Origin: Actinomycetales bacterium
GTDB lineage: Bacteria; Actinomycetota; Actinomycetes; S36-B12; UBA5976
Assembly: GCA_027484085.1 (NCBI GenBank)
Contig: JAIXQF010000004.1
Coordinates: 134,162 to 198,161 of the forward strand
Length of the DNA: 64,000 bases
Direction: 5' to 3'
The notes beneath the pieces are model-generated. The model ran no database searches, was not told the DNA's origin, and saw only the letters and a program-made list of their open reading frames with translations. A program made the position numbers and the translations under genes. This document shows, piece by piece, positions 51,469-61,200 of this stretch (positions within the stretch are counted from its first letter, which is position 1; each line of letters starts with the position of its first letter).

Positions 51469-52896
51469 GTGGTTGTTGGAGAAATGCCTTCATCGGTTGA
51501 TTTATTGGTTATAGGTGGCGGACCTGGCGGCTATGTAGCGGCAATTGCGGCAGCCCAACTGGGACGCCAAGTTGTTCTAGTAGATGCCCAGGGTGAAGCT
51601 GGGCTGGGCGGCGTTTGCGTGAACGTTGGTTGCATACCCTCAAAGGCTTTAATCGGATTAGCCCACGCAACGCATGACATATCAGGATGGAGCAAGCGAG
51701 GCCTAAAGGTTTCCAGTGAACCAGCTGTCGACATGAAGGAATTCCAGAATTGGAAATCCGAAGTAGTTACTGGATTGAATGGCGGTGTTCGCCAACTTCT
51801 TAAAACTGCAGGCGTTGAAGTTCGTCAAGGCTTCTTTAGATTTACTCGGAAAGATCAAGGCGTGCTCGAGTACGGTGATGCTCCGCCAACACACATTCAA
51901 TTTAAGAATTGCATTATTGCTACTGGCTCTCGGCCGACCGTTATTCCTGGCTTACCACGTGATGGAAAACGAATTCTGGATTCATCGGATGTTCTGGCTC
52001 TTGACGTTTTGCCCAAATCAATTGCAGTTGTGGGTGGCGGATACATCGGAGTTGAACTTGGCACTGCCCTAGCTCAGCTTGGATCAAAGGTCACAATGAT
52101 TGAAGCTGCAGAAAGATTATTGCCGGCACTTCCATCAACATTGGTGGCTCCAGTAGCCCGCCGTCTTGGTGAACTTGGTGTTGATGTTCGGGTCAATACC
52201 AAGGTGGTTAGCGACAACGGTAAGGCATTAACAGTCACGGCCGATGGGACTGAATCTGAAATTGATATTGATTATGTTGTGGTTGCAATTGGTCGTACAC
52301 CTAACACCGATGACATCGGACTTGAAGTTATTGGGATCAAGCCAAACGCACGGGGCATTCTTGAAGTTGGTCCAGATCTCTTGGTTACGCCAAAGATTGC
52401 AGCGATTGGCGACATTACTCCTGGTCCTGCACTGGCACATAAGGCAAGTGCCGAAGCGCATGTGGCCGCTGAAGTATTGAGTGGTCACGATGCCAAGTTT
52501 GATCCAACTGCAATTCCGGCAGTCGTGTTTAGCGATCCAGAAATTGCAATGACAGGCTTTACAGTCGAGGAAGCAAAAGAGGCCGGATATCAGGCTCAAG
52601 CTGCAATGTTCCCAATGGCTGCTTCAGGTCGAGCTTACACACTTGGCGAAAAGGCTGGATTTGCTCAACTCGTTCACACACCAGATGGTGTTGTGCTCGG
52701 TGCCCAAATTGTCGGACCTCACGCCTCGGAATACATTGCCGAAGTTACTTTGGCAATCGAAATGGGAGCAAACCTGCAAGACTTAAGTGACACGATCCAC
52801 CCACATCCATCAATGAGCGAAACCTTGCCGGAAGCTGCTCGCGTTGGTTTGGGATTTCCAATACATGTTTCACCAAAACGCCAACGCAATACCTAA
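51469..52896 (+). CDS. lpdA: dihydrolipoamide dehydrogenase (E3)
   Basis: The 475-residue flavoprotein re-oxidises lipoyl groups. The GTG at 51469 has agggaag about six bases upstream and is kept over the ATG five codons later. It has GGGPGGYVAA (FAD), the redox disulfide CVNVGC, GGGYIGVELG (NAD) and the C-terminal HPHPSMSE catalytic base. It completes a self-contained E1-E2-E3 operon. Confidence 0.94.
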   Translation: MVVGEMPSSVDLLVIGGGPGGYVAAIAAAQLGRQVVLVDAQGEAGLGGVCVNVGCIPSKALIGLAHATHDISGWSKRGLKVSSEPAVDMKEFQNWKSEVVTGLNGGVRQLLKTAGVEVRQGFFRFTRKDQGVLEYGDAPPTHIQFKNCIIATGSRPTVIPGLPRDGKRILDSSDVLALDVLPKSIAVVGGGYIGVELGTALAQLGSKVTMIEAAERLLPALPSTLVAPVARRLGELGVDVRVNTKVVSDNGKALTVTADGTESEIDIDYVVVAIGRTPNTDDIGLEVIGIKPNARGILEVGPDLLVTPKIAAIGDITPGPALAHKASAEAHVAAEVLSGHDAKFDPTAIPAVVFSDPEIAMTGFTVEEAKEAGYQAQAAMFPMAASGRAYTLGEKAGFAQLVHTPDGVVLGAQIVGPHASEYIAEVTLAIEMGANLQDLSDTIHPHPSMSETLPEAARVGLGFPIHVSPKRQRNT

Positions 52897-52917
52897 GAAG
52901 GGAAGTACGTTTTAACT

Positions 52918-54240
52918 ATGCGTATTACAGAAGCCGACAAGAAGTTCCTCAAGGCTGACATTGAGGTTCTAAAGGCACCAGAGTTAGATTCCCCGCCAGC
53001 ACAACGACTACCAGAAGTAATCGAAACTGTTTCGAAGATGCTTTCTGATATTGAGAAGAACGGTCTTGATGCCGTTAAGAAGTATGCCCGCGATCTTGAT
53101 AAGTGGGACAAGGATTTCGAGTTGAGTGCCGCCGATCTTGCCAAGACTGGTGACAAGCTTTCACCAGAACTTCGCAAGGCACTTGAGATTGGTTCAGAAC
53201 GTACCAAGATGTTTGCAGTTGAAACACGCAAGCACTTAGTTGATTTCGAGCTAGAAACCACTCCCGGCGTTGTTTTGGGCCAGAAGTACATCCCAATCGA
53301 ACGTGTTGGTGCTTACTTGCCTGCAGGTAACTTCCCAATTCTTTCTTCTGCTTTCATGACTGTTGGGGTATCCAAAGTTGCTGGCGTGCCAATGACTATG
53401 GCTTGCACACCTCCTATGTCTGACACAGGTGGCAATGACGCAGTTCTTTACTCTGCATATCTATCTGGCGTGGATCGCACCTTCATTCTTGGTGGTGTTC
53501 AAGCCCTTGCTGCAATGACATTTGGTCTACTTGGCGAAAAACCAGTCGACATCCTTGTTGGTGCAGGCAATGCTTACGTTGCAGAAGCCAAGCGTCAGCT
53601 GTTCGGCCGCGTTGGTATTGATCTTCTTGCAGGTCCATCTGAAGTAGCAGTTATCGCAGATGAAACTGCTGATGCCCGCATGGTCGCTTGCGATCTTTTG
53701 GGTCAAGCAGAACATGGCATGCAATCGCCTGCTTCGCTGGTAACAACTTCGCGCGAATTAGGACTTGCTGTTATCGAAGAAGTTAAGCGCCAGCTTGCTG
53801 AACTTTCTACCGAATACATCGCCGGTCCAGCGTGGCGCGATTACGGAACTGTTTACCTAGTCAAGACACCAGATGAAGCCATTGAAGTTATGGACACTTT
53901 GGCACCAGAGCACCTAGAAATCCTGACTGGTGATAACGACTACTACCTAAAGCATCTTAAGAACTACGGCTCACTTTTCATTGGCGAATGGTCCACAGTT
54001 TCTTATGCAGACAAGGGAACAACTGGTACCAACCATGTGCTTCCAACTGGTGGTGGCGCGAAGTACACATCTGGTTTATCGGTTGGTCGCTTCCTAAAGC
54101 CAGTTACTTACCAAACTTCAACTCGCGAATCCACAATGCAGGTTGCACCTCACAACTCTGCAATCGCAGGATTCGAAGGCATGTCAGCACATAAAGCAAC
54201 TGCAGACTTGCGTATCGAGATGCTAAACGCTGGAAAGTAA
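52918..54240 (+). CDS. HisD-family dehydrogenase, probably not histidinol dehydrogenase (HpsN-like)
   Basis: The 440 residues follow the histidinol dehydrogenase fold: RVGAYLPAGNFP, LGGVQALAAMTFG, VGAGNAYVAEAKR, LLAGPSEVAVIAD, QAEHGMQS, PEHLEI. The C-terminal segment HVLPTGGGAKYTSGLSVGRF with FLKPVTYQ differs from biosynthetic HisD and resembles the sulfopropanediol 3-dehydrogenase (HpsN) branch. It follows lpdA by 21 bases and no his genes are near, so oxidation of a polar alcohol in the catabolic island is more likely. The substrate is unknown. Confidence 0.82.
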   Translation: MRITEADKKFLKADIEVLKAPELDSPPAQRLPEVIETVSKMLSDIEKNGLDAVKKYARDLDKWDKDFELSAADLAKTGDKLSPELRKALEIGSERTKMFAVETRKHLVDFELETTPGVVLGQKYIPIERVGAYLPAGNFPILSSAFMTVGVSKVAGVPMTMACTPPMSDTGGNDAVLYSAYLSGVDRTFILGGVQALAAMTFGLLGEKPVDILVGAGNAYVAEAKRQLFGRVGIDLLAGPSEVAVIADETADARMVACDLLGQAEHGMQSPASLVTTSRELGLAVIEEVKRQLAELSTEYIAGPAWRDYGTVYLVKTPDEAIEVMDTLAPEHLEILTGDNDYYLKHLKNYGSLFIGEWSTVSYADKGTTGTNHVLPTGGGAKYTSGLSVGRFLKPVTYQTSTRESTMQVAPHNSAIAGFEGMSAHKATADLRIEMLNAGK

Positions 54241-54246
54241 ATCTCA

Positions 54247-54290
54247 AAAACAAAGGCCCGCTCTAGAAAGTTAGAGCGGGCCTTTGTTTT
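54247..54290. terminator. bidirectional terminator at the end of the E1-E3/HisD-like unit and kup
   Basis: Perfect 19-base arms (54247-54265, 54272-54290; caaaggcccgctcta core) with A-rich and T-rich outer ends; it serves both convergent units. Confidence 0.93.
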
Positions 54291-54295
54291 GCTAT

Positions 54296-56185
54296 TTATA
54301 GATCTATACGAGTTCCAATTGTGATTACGCGGTCATATGGCAACCCATAGAACTCAGTTGGAGCCACAGAGTTTCTGTGAAGTAATTCAAACAAGGCCTC
54401 AGTTCGGTGTCCGATAGAGCCATGGTCGGACGCTAAGAAGTGACGCTCCGAAAGGTAATACGTTGCAACCTTTTCTTTTTCGCCGAGTACTTCTCGTTCA
54501 AGTACCTCTGGCAAGTTGATGGTTTCCATATAGCCTGCATACACTGTGACGCGACATAAGCGATCTGAAATGTGATCACACAAAACCGGTGTTGTGCTAA
54601 CTGGTTGGGTATCTGACTTAACTGTCACGACAATTACTTCCTCAGGCAAGGAATGCATAACCGTAACGTGCGAGATCAAAGCAGCCGGAACCATTTCTGC
54701 TGGTGATGCCATAAAGATTGCAACACCTGGAACGCTTGCAATCTCGCCAGTTTCTAAGCCTTGATAAATATCCTGCCAAGTGCGAGTGGATTCACGCATT
54801 CTTCGGTTCAAAGCTCGGTTTCCAGATCGCCAGATACTCATGATCGCGAACACCAAGCCACCAAGTGCAATTGGAACCCAACCACCATCGAAAACATTGC
54901 CAGCAGTTCCAATAAGGAAACTTAAATCAACAACTAAGAACGTCACAGTCAGTGGCAAAACCTTAGCCAGGGACCACTCCCAAACTTGGCGAGCCACAAT
55001 ATGGAATGCAAAGGTTGTTATCGCCATTGTTCCTGCGATCGCTAGCACATACGCGCTAGCAAGTGCTGAGGATGACTTAAATCCGATTACCAGCGCAATA
55101 CTCGAAATACCCACAAGCCAATTCACGATTGGAACATAAATTTGTCCTTCATGCTCTGCACTTGTATGACGAATTGTTAGGCGTGGGAATAGACCTAGCT
55201 GAACAGCTTGTCGGGATAGTGAAAATACGCCAGTGATCAACGCTTGGCTAGCGATGACAGTGGCGAGCGTTGCAGAAATAATCAAAACTACGAGCATCGT
55301 TTGGTTAGGCGCCAAACCGAAGAATGGATTTGATGCTGCCTCAGGATTGGTTTTGACTAAAGCTGCCTGACCTAAGTAGCAAAGAATTAACGCCGGACCA
55401 ACTAGAAACATCCATGCCCATCGAATTGGGTTAACTCCAAAGTGACCCATGTCGGCATACAGCGCCTCTGCTCCGGTTACGCACAAAATTACAGACGCCA
55501 GAATTGCAAAAGTCTTGAACCCATTTTGTCCGATGTATTCAAACGCATACACCGGTGATAGCGCCTTGATTACGGATGGTTCACCAAGAAATCTGTATAC
55601 CCCGAGCCCACCAATTAATCCGAACCACCAAAGCATTACCGGACCAAATACATTTCCAATGGCATGAGTTCCGCGTGACTGCACAAGAAACAGCGAAGCA
55701 AGAATAAGAACGGTAAGCGGAACTGCAACTTTTTCTAAGTCTTCATTAAGTAAAGCCAAGCCTTCGGTTGCAGACAAGACCGAAATTGCAGGAGTTAATA
55801 CGCCGTCACCAAATAAGAGTGCAGTTCCCACCAAAATCAAAATCAAAGCTGCATTATGCTTCGCGGTTTTCGGTCCGCGGATCTTGCGAGGCATCAGTGA
55901 AAGTAGCGCGAGAATGCCACCTTCACCTTTATTGTCAGCGCGCATTACGAAACTCAAGTATTTGACGGAAACAACCAGAGTAAGGGTCCAGAAAAAGAGG
56001 GAAACAATTCCGTAGATGTCATCCGAAGCAGCACCTGATCTATGCAAGGTTTCTTTCAGCGCGTAAATCGGGCTAGTTCCAATGTCACCGAATACAACGC
56101 CAGTGGCACCCAAAATTAAACTTGCTTGTCCAGCTAGCTTGGATTTCTTTTGCGATGTTTCCGAATTGCCACTTTGCTTAGACAT
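54296..56185 (-). CDS. kup: KUP-family potassium uptake transporter
   Basis: The 629 residues contain twelve membrane helices and the family opening GVVFGDIGTSPIYALKETL, then GEGGILALLSL and GDGVLTPAISVLSATEG. A C-terminal cytoplasmic domain of about 150 residues follows. It imports K+ with H+. It is monocistronic, and no c-di-AMP riboswitch is seen in the short leader. Confidence 0.95.
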   Translation of the reverse strand: MSKQSGNSETSQKKSKLAGQASLILGATGVVFGDIGTSPIYALKETLHRSGAASDDIYGIVSLFFWTLTLVVSVKYLSFVMRADNKGEGGILALLSLMPRKIRGPKTAKHNAALILILVGTALLFGDGVLTPAISVLSATEGLALLNEDLEKVAVPLTVLILASLFLVQSRGTHAIGNVFGPVMLWWFGLIGGLGVYRFLGEPSVIKALSPVYAFEYIGQNGFKTFAILASVILCVTGAEALYADMGHFGVNPIRWAWMFLVGPALILCYLGQAALVKTNPEAASNPFFGLAPNQTMLVVLIISATLATVIASQALITGVFSLSRQAVQLGLFPRLTIRHTSAEHEGQIYVPIVNWLVGISSIALVIGFKSSSALASAYVLAIAGTMAITTFAFHIVARQVWEWSLAKVLPLTVTFLVVDLSFLIGTAGNVFDGGWVPIALGGLVFAIMSIWRSGNRALNRRMRESTRTWQDIYQGLETGEIASVPGVAIFMASPAEMVPAALISHVTVMHSLPEEVIVVTVKSDTQPVSTTPVLCDHISDRLCRVTVYAGYMETINLPEVLEREVLGEKEKVATYYLSERHFLASDHGSIGHRTEALFELLHRNSVAPTEFYGLPYDRVITIGTRIDL

Positions 56186-56261
56186 CTAGAATCTTTCGTT
56201 AGCAGTCGACGGTGCGAGTAGCACCCTATTTATCTTATGCACTTGATGTGGATGGACTGAC

Positions 56262-57689
56262 TCACGTTGGGACTTTCGCCACCTTTAATGTTTGAATTTT
56301 TGGCGGCACTGTAGGACTCATCAGAATTTCAATTTCTACCAAACCTGAATCACTCGAAACTTGCCATTTAGCGTGTGCTGGCGTGGTACTAGAAAGCGTG
56401 CCAGGTATGCGCGTGATTGCGCTGGCATTGCCAACAATCTCAATGATCGATGACATTCGCTCATGTCGAGGTTGATCCAGATCCATATTCACAGCAAACC
56501 AGTCATCTGCTTTTTGATCACTCCAGTTCTGCAGCAAATTTTCAACAGCATTCATTGCAGATGCAGTTTCAAACCAAAGGTCTGATTCAGAATATGTTCT
56601 TGCTGGTGCATGGTCACGAACGATTATGTTCATCGCCTCACTCGCAGCTGGCATCATCGGCGCATACGTGCGATTGCCAAGTGCCACGATTCCCCAGCCA
56701 GATTGCGGATGCCAACGCATGTGAGAGCCAAAGCCTGGGTAGCCGCCACTGTGCGAAACAAATCGACCAAGCAACGAATCATCATCAACCAGTAAGCCAT
56801 AGCCATATGAAGTAGTTATTGATTTAATTTGATCGGTATGGCTATCCAAAAATGCAGCAGTGCGCGCATGTCGTTGCGGCTCTTGCATTTCGCGTCTACT
56901 CCACCTTTGCAATGGATGTGTCGATGACTCATTCCATGCCGACTGGAAACCAGCAACCCATTTTGCTAAGTCTTCAACGTTGCTAAGCAGACCCCCCATA
57001 GCGCTGAATGCACCGGGAATTGTCAGTGGCTCAGGAACAAAGCCACTCGCAAATTCGGCATATCCCTGGACGAATCGTTCATTCGCAACTTCGGATTGAT
57101 GGAATGTCGTTGAAGACATTTTCAGCGGATTATGAATCTCTGATTTAACGAAATCGAGGTAATCAACTCCACTAACAACGGTGATCACACGACCCAGCAA
57201 TGCATATCCAAGGTTCGAATACTCAAATCCCATTCGTGGTGTTCTCGTAAACGAAAGCCCTTGACTTACAAGGTCGTCAAAGGCTTCAATTTCTAAACTT
57301 TCTTGCCGATCGCCCCATGGGTCATCAGTTGGGAAACCTGCATTCATAGTTAGTAAATCCCGAATCGTAATCGGGTGACCGGATTCTGGAACACCGATGC
57401 TCGTTGTCCAAGGAAGATATTCGGTTACGGCATCATCGAGCCGGAGCTTGCCAGTGTCCCGCAACAACAAGATTGCGGTGGCGGTAAAACTTTTCGTCAT
57501 TGATGCAATTCGAAACACACTTGACTGATCTGGACATGCCGTTGAATCCAAGACGATTTCGCCAAAGCCTTTGGAATGGACAAGCTGGCCGTCTTTAATC
57601 AGGCCATATGCAATTCCTGGGATCCTTTTCTCTTGCTGATGTTTTGAGAAGTGTTGATCCATCAAGTCAAAGGTGTGCTGGTAATCCAT
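56262..57689 (-). CDS. class C beta-lactamase-fold serine hydrolase
   Basis: The 475 residues have the SxxK motif in ASMTKSFTAT (about residue 66), the YxN motif in YSNLGYALLG and the HxG motif in SHSGGYPGFGS, so the site is complete. There is no signal peptide, and a C-terminal domain of about 110 residues follows the core, suggesting a cytoplasmic esterase or peptidase rather than an antibiotic enzyme. It is monocistronic. Confidence 0.87.
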   Translation of the reverse strand: MDYQHTFDLMDQHFSKHQQEKRIPGIAYGLIKDGQLVHSKGFGEIVLDSTACPDQSSVFRIASMTKSFTATAILLLRDTGKLRLDDAVTEYLPWTTSIGVPESGHPITIRDLLTMNAGFPTDDPWGDRQESLEIEAFDDLVSQGLSFTRTPRMGFEYSNLGYALLGRVITVVSGVDYLDFVKSEIHNPLKMSSTTFHQSEVANERFVQGYAEFASGFVPEPLTIPGAFSAMGGLLSNVEDLAKWVAGFQSAWNESSTHPLQRWSRREMQEPQRHARTAAFLDSHTDQIKSITTSYGYGLLVDDDSLLGRFVSHSGGYPGFGSHMRWHPQSGWGIVALGNRTYAPMMPAASEAMNIIVRDHAPARTYSESDLWFETASAMNAVENLLQNWSDQKADDWFAVNMDLDQPRHERMSSIIEIVGNASAITRIPGTLSSTTPAHAKWQVSSDSGLVEIEILMSPTVPPKIQTLKVAKVPT

Positions 57690-57773
57690 GTCCTCAAGTT
57701 TGCCATTTAAGTTACGAAAGAACCCACAGACATTTAGATAGGCTCAATTCGGTATTTAGTCGAAGGAGATATC

Positions 57774-58205
57774 GTGGATTTAAGTTCCGTTAGCTGGACC
57801 GGCGTTCTGGCTGTCTTTGTTGTTAACTTCTTAATCGGTTTTGCTTGGTTCAATGGCAAGACGTTTTATCCACTTTGGTGGAAGGCACTAGGTAAATCTC
57901 CTTCTGAAGAACCGGGCCAGGGTCAAAGTATGGGCGCCGTTTTCGGATCCACTATTTTGGCAGGAATTGTGCTTTCCACAGCAATGTCAGTTTTGGCGAG
58001 TTTGGTTACGCAGGCAAGCGGTACAGATTTCACAATCGCTAATGGAATTTCGCTTGGCTTGTTTGTAGGTGTTGGCATAGTCTCCGCACAATCTCTCAGC
58101 CATAAACTTTTCGGCCAACAAGGTTGGATGGTTTGGCTGATTGAATCTGGTGGCGATGTTGCAGCCGCAGTTGGCATGGGCATAGCTCTAAGTTTTATTT
58201 ACTAA
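57774..58205 (+). CDS. DUF1761 membrane protein
   Basis: The 143-residue protein has four hydrophobic segments and the family opening VNFLIGFAWFN and FYPLWWKALGK, typical of DUF1761. Its function is unknown. aaggag lies seven bases before the GTG. A terminator follows directly. Confidence 0.88.
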   Translation: MDLSSVSWTGVLAVFVVNFLIGFAWFNGKTFYPLWWKALGKSPSEEPGQGQSMGAVFGSTILAGIVLSTAMSVLASLVTQASGTDFTIANGISLGLFVGVGIVSAQSLSHKLFGQQGWMVWLIESGGDVAAAVGMGIALSFIY

Positions 58206-58223
58206 TTCTTCAATTCTGCGAAG

Positions 58224-58262
58224 ACTGCCTACTTCTCATAGATTTGAGGGTAGGCAGTTTTT
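58224..58262 (+). terminator. terminator after the DUF1761 gene
   Basis: Nine-base arms actgcctac/gtaggcagt with a 17-base loop, then a run of T. Confidence 0.85.
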
Positions 58263-58277
58263 CTTAGGAGACATCAA

Positions 58278-59204
58278 GTGGCAGCAAATGCGTTACAAGA
58301 ACGCTTTGGCACTCGATTTCGCCGAATCATTACCAATACCGAAGATGGCGTCCCACCTTGGATGGATGCGGTTGAGTCCGGTGAAACCCGAGGACTTTAT
58401 CTCCCGCACGATGCGCCGTGGGTGGTTCATGGAGATGTTGCAACTTTAATTGGCGGTATTCGCGCATTACTTATGCAGGCATTGCACCCGGGAAGTCTTG
58501 CCGGTGTTGAACAGCACTCTCGGTATGAGCACGATCCACTTGGTCGACTTGCTGGCACCACAAAATGGCTCACGATAGCAACCTTTGGCTCTGCTGAAGC
58601 GTTAGCTAATGAATCTGCTCGAGTGAATCGAATGCACGACCATGTCAAAGGTGAATACACAACAGGCAAAGGCGAAGCCAAGGCCTACAAAGCTGCAGAC
58701 CCAGATTTACTCGCTTGGGTTCACATTGCCTTTACTGATTCATTTTTAACAACACACGAACTTTATGGCGCCGAAGAAATTCCAGGTGGTCCTGATGAGT
58801 ATGTTTCACAGTGGTCAAAGTCAGTGGCTCCACTTGGATTAATCGATGCCCCTATGTCTAGAGCCGAACTAAAGCGAGAGATTAAGCGCTATCGCGACGA
58901 AGGCATTTTGGCCACAAGTGAAACGACGAAACAAGTTGTGGAGTTTATTCGCAAGCCACCACTTTCTAAGACTGCGTTAGTTGCCTACGATCGAATGTTT
59001 GATGGGGCAGTCGCATCAATCCCAGCGGAATTCCAAGAAATGTTGGGACTTAAGGGGAAGAGCTTGAAAATCGCGGGACCAATTACCCGTGGCTTACTAA
59101 CTTCACTCCGCATGGCTCTGGGTCCAAGTTCACCGATGGAAGATGCTGCGATCGCACGCTTGATTCGCATCGGTGAATTGCCCCAAGACTATTCCGCTAG
59201 TTAA
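58278..59204 (+). CDS. DUF2236/MpaB-type oxygenase family protein
   Basis: The 308 residues show LLMQALHPGSLAGVEQHS with candidate haem or metal histidines, then an ARVNRMHDHVKGEY and AWVHIAFTDSFLTTHELYG pattern characteristic of DUF2236, related to rubber oxygenase Lcp and fungal MpaB. Oxidative cleavage of a lipid or prenyl chain is plausible. It overlaps the convergent anti-sigma-like gene by eight bases. Confidence 0.85.
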   Translation: MAANALQERFGTRFRRIITNTEDGVPPWMDAVESGETRGLYLPHDAPWVVHGDVATLIGGIRALLMQALHPGSLAGVEQHSRYEHDPLGRLAGTTKWLTIATFGSAEALANESARVNRMHDHVKGEYTTGKGEAKAYKAADPDLLAWVHIAFTDSFLTTHELYGAEEIPGGPDEYVSQWSKSVAPLGLIDAPMSRAELKREIKRYRDEGILATSETTKQVVEFIRKPPLSKTALVAYDRMFDGAVASIPAEFQEMLGLKGKSLKIAGPITRGLLTSLRMALGPSSPMEDAAIARLIRIGELPQDYSAS

Positions 59205-60585
59205 AGTCCACGTATTCGTCGGCGATTGCCAGCTGTAGCCATTGACGTGAATCTTCAGAATCACTTTCACTTAGTAAATAAGCCGGAAGCAAAATAATCG
59301 AGCCATCGTTTAGGTACCAAGAAATCAAACTTGTTTCTACTTTGGAAATTGTTACTCGGTAAACACCTGCATCTAAAATTGGCTGGCCTACCTGATTGCG
59401 CGCTACCGCCAATGAATTTCCACCGATCGTTAGATCCCCTGGATAGACCATCCCGTCCTTAAAAACTTCCTGTGATGCCAAATTCACCCAAAGTCCATTC
59501 TGGGAGCGCTCAATTGCAGTCCTGGCACCAACAATTTTGTACTCAGCCGTCGGAACAAATTTGGCAAAGAAACCATTAGCACTCAAGATCTTGTTATCTG
59601 GGCCAACCGTCATCGTCCAAAACTGATTTGATGCAATTCCATCGATGGATACCTCTGCAGTTACCAACTTGTAAACACCTGCGAGTTCAGTGCCGTAGCC
59701 CCACGTACCACCGTTGTCGCTAACCGACCAGGAAGCTGATTCAGAATTGAATCCAAGCGCAATGAATTTTTCTTTAGCTAATGCCAAGGCAGACTCATCA
59801 GTTGGAAAATTTCCGCCAGGTGTTTCACATTCACTTGGCGCTGGCATTGGTTTAGAAGTTGCACCCGGCTCTGCTGTTGCTACATCAACGCCCGACACCC
59901 CTGCCGAAGAACTGGACTTGGTGTCATACATAGGTATGTCACCGCCGCAGTAACTGGGGTTAACCGATGAGTCAATGTAATTCCAAGTTACTAACTGACT
60001 TAAATCCCAGCTTGACCCACTGATTTGGGCGACTGCTTTGGTATAACTTTTGTCACCAACGAAGTAACCATCTGTCTTGCTTCCAGTAATTTTTCCATCA
60101 ACTAAAAACGTATTTGCGATTACTTCAAGCTGAGCTTTGCGATCAACATCGCTGGCATCAAATGTGTAACCAACTTGAACACCTGAAGTATTAGAAATAT
60201 CTGAGCCAGCTTCTAGGTAAGCGCGGCCACCCCATCCTGCAAAATCACCCGCTAGTGACAATTTTTGATCTTGCGCTCCTACTGCCGAGCTTCTTTCAGG
60301 TGCAGAAATGGGAGAATAAACAAACCATGAATCGGAACTAGATTGCGCTGCAATCGTGTATCCAGCCCCGCCACCTACGAATAACGCAACGCTCGCTGCC
60401 ACAGCAACTGGCGCAAGCCAAGAACGCTTAGAGATAGTTACTACTTTGTTTGATTCAGCCAGAACTGAGGCACGAATAGCGGCTAGATCTGGAACAGATG
60501 CTGAGTTGGCAGGATCATTTGCCCGCAACAACTCCCAAGCCTGGTCGCCTTCATTGCCAAATTCTTTGCCGAATTCGTTAGTCAT
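59197..60585 (-). CDS. single-pass membrane protein, probable anti-sigma partner
   Basis: The 462 residues have a cytoplasmic N terminus of about 53 residues, one membrane helix (about 54-80) and a long external part. There is no zinc-binding HxxxCxxC motif. The external region has repeated beta-rich segments, with cysteines near the middle. The gene lies head to head with an ECF sigma factor gene across 144 bases, so it probably holds that sigma factor at the membrane and senses an envelope signal. This is inference from position and topology. Confidence 0.72.
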   Translation of the reverse strand: MTNEFGKEFGNEGDQAWELLRANDPANSASVPDLAAIRASVLAESNKVVTISKRSWLAPVAVAASVALFVGGGAGYTIAAQSSSDSWFVYSPISAPERSSAVGAQDQKLSLAGDFAGWGGRAYLEAGSDISNTSGVQVGYTFDASDVDRKAQLEVIANTFLVDGKITGSKTDGYFVGDKSYTKAVAQISGSSWDLSQLVTWNYIDSSVNPSYCGGDIPMYDTKSSSSAGVSGVDVATAEPGATSKPMPAPSECETPGGNFPTDESALALAKEKFIALGFNSESASWSVSDNGGTWGYGTELAGVYKLVTAEVSIDGIASNQFWTMTVGPDNKILSANGFFAKFVPTAEYKIVGARTAIERSQNGLWVNLASQEVFKDGMVYPGDLTIGGNSLAVARNQVGQPILDAGVYRVTISKVETSLISWYLNDGSIILLPAYLLSESDSEDSRQWLQLAIADEYVDFN

Positions 60586-60729
60586 GATTTCTCCTATTTG
60601 CTCTGTACCCTTCTTATGTCACTTGCCCCCTAAATCTTTCACTTAGATTTAAAGGTATTTGGCTAATCGTGAAAGAAACCGTTCAGTTTCGACATAAATT
60701 GATGGCAAGAGCGATTTAGGGAGTATCTG
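60586..60729. promoter_or_regulatory. divergent promoter region of the sigma/anti-sigma pair
   Basis: It contains gaaacc (about 60677) followed after some ten bases by tcgaca (about 60689), which might form an ECF-type autoregulated promoter, but the spacing is too short for a confident call. Confidence 0.3.
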
Positions 60730-61200
60730 GTGTCCGCACTTGAGTTCGAGGAGCTCTACGAACGCCATGCTCTGGATGTTTATCGATACATATCCCGTCG
60801 TCATATTGGTAACGATTCCCAAGATTTAACGAGTGATGTCTTTGTTATTGCGTTGCAAAAAATTAACTCGATACCTGTTGGGTCAGAGTTACCCTGGCTT
60901 TATCGCACCGCATGGAATGTCTTAGCAAACGCTCATCGAAAAAATGATCCGATCCCCACAGATTTTGTGTTGAGTGAAGTTGAACCTGATTGTGCCGACG
61001 AAGTTATAACCAATGACCAACTAAGCAAAGCCTGGAAACTTGTTCCTGAAAAAGATCGTGAAGTTTTGCGGCTGGCAGCTTGGGAAGGCCTTAACGGAAA
61101 AGAATTAGCGCAAGCAATAGGTATTTCCGAAGGTGGTGCTGGCGCTGCATTGTCCCGAGCCCGAGCAAATTTGCGCAAAGCTTGGGAAGAAGAAAACTAA
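60730..61200 (+). CDS. ECF-type RNA polymerase sigma factor
   Basis: The 156-residue product has region 2 (FEELYERHALDVYRYISRR and SQDLTSDVFVIALQKI) and region 4 (PEKDREVLRLAAWEGL then KELAQAIGISEGGAGAALSR helix-turn-helix), and no region 3. It starts at a GTG. Its head-to-head partner is a membrane protein. Stop codons of this gene and the following convergent SDR gene abut without a gap. Confidence 0.9.
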   Translation: MSALEFEELYERHALDVYRYISRRHIGNDSQDLTSDVFVIALQKINSIPVGSELPWLYRTAWNVLANAHRKNDPIPTDFVLSEVEPDCADEVITNDQLSKAWKLVPEKDREVLRLAAWEGLNGKELAQAIGISEGGAGAALSRARANLRKAWEEEN

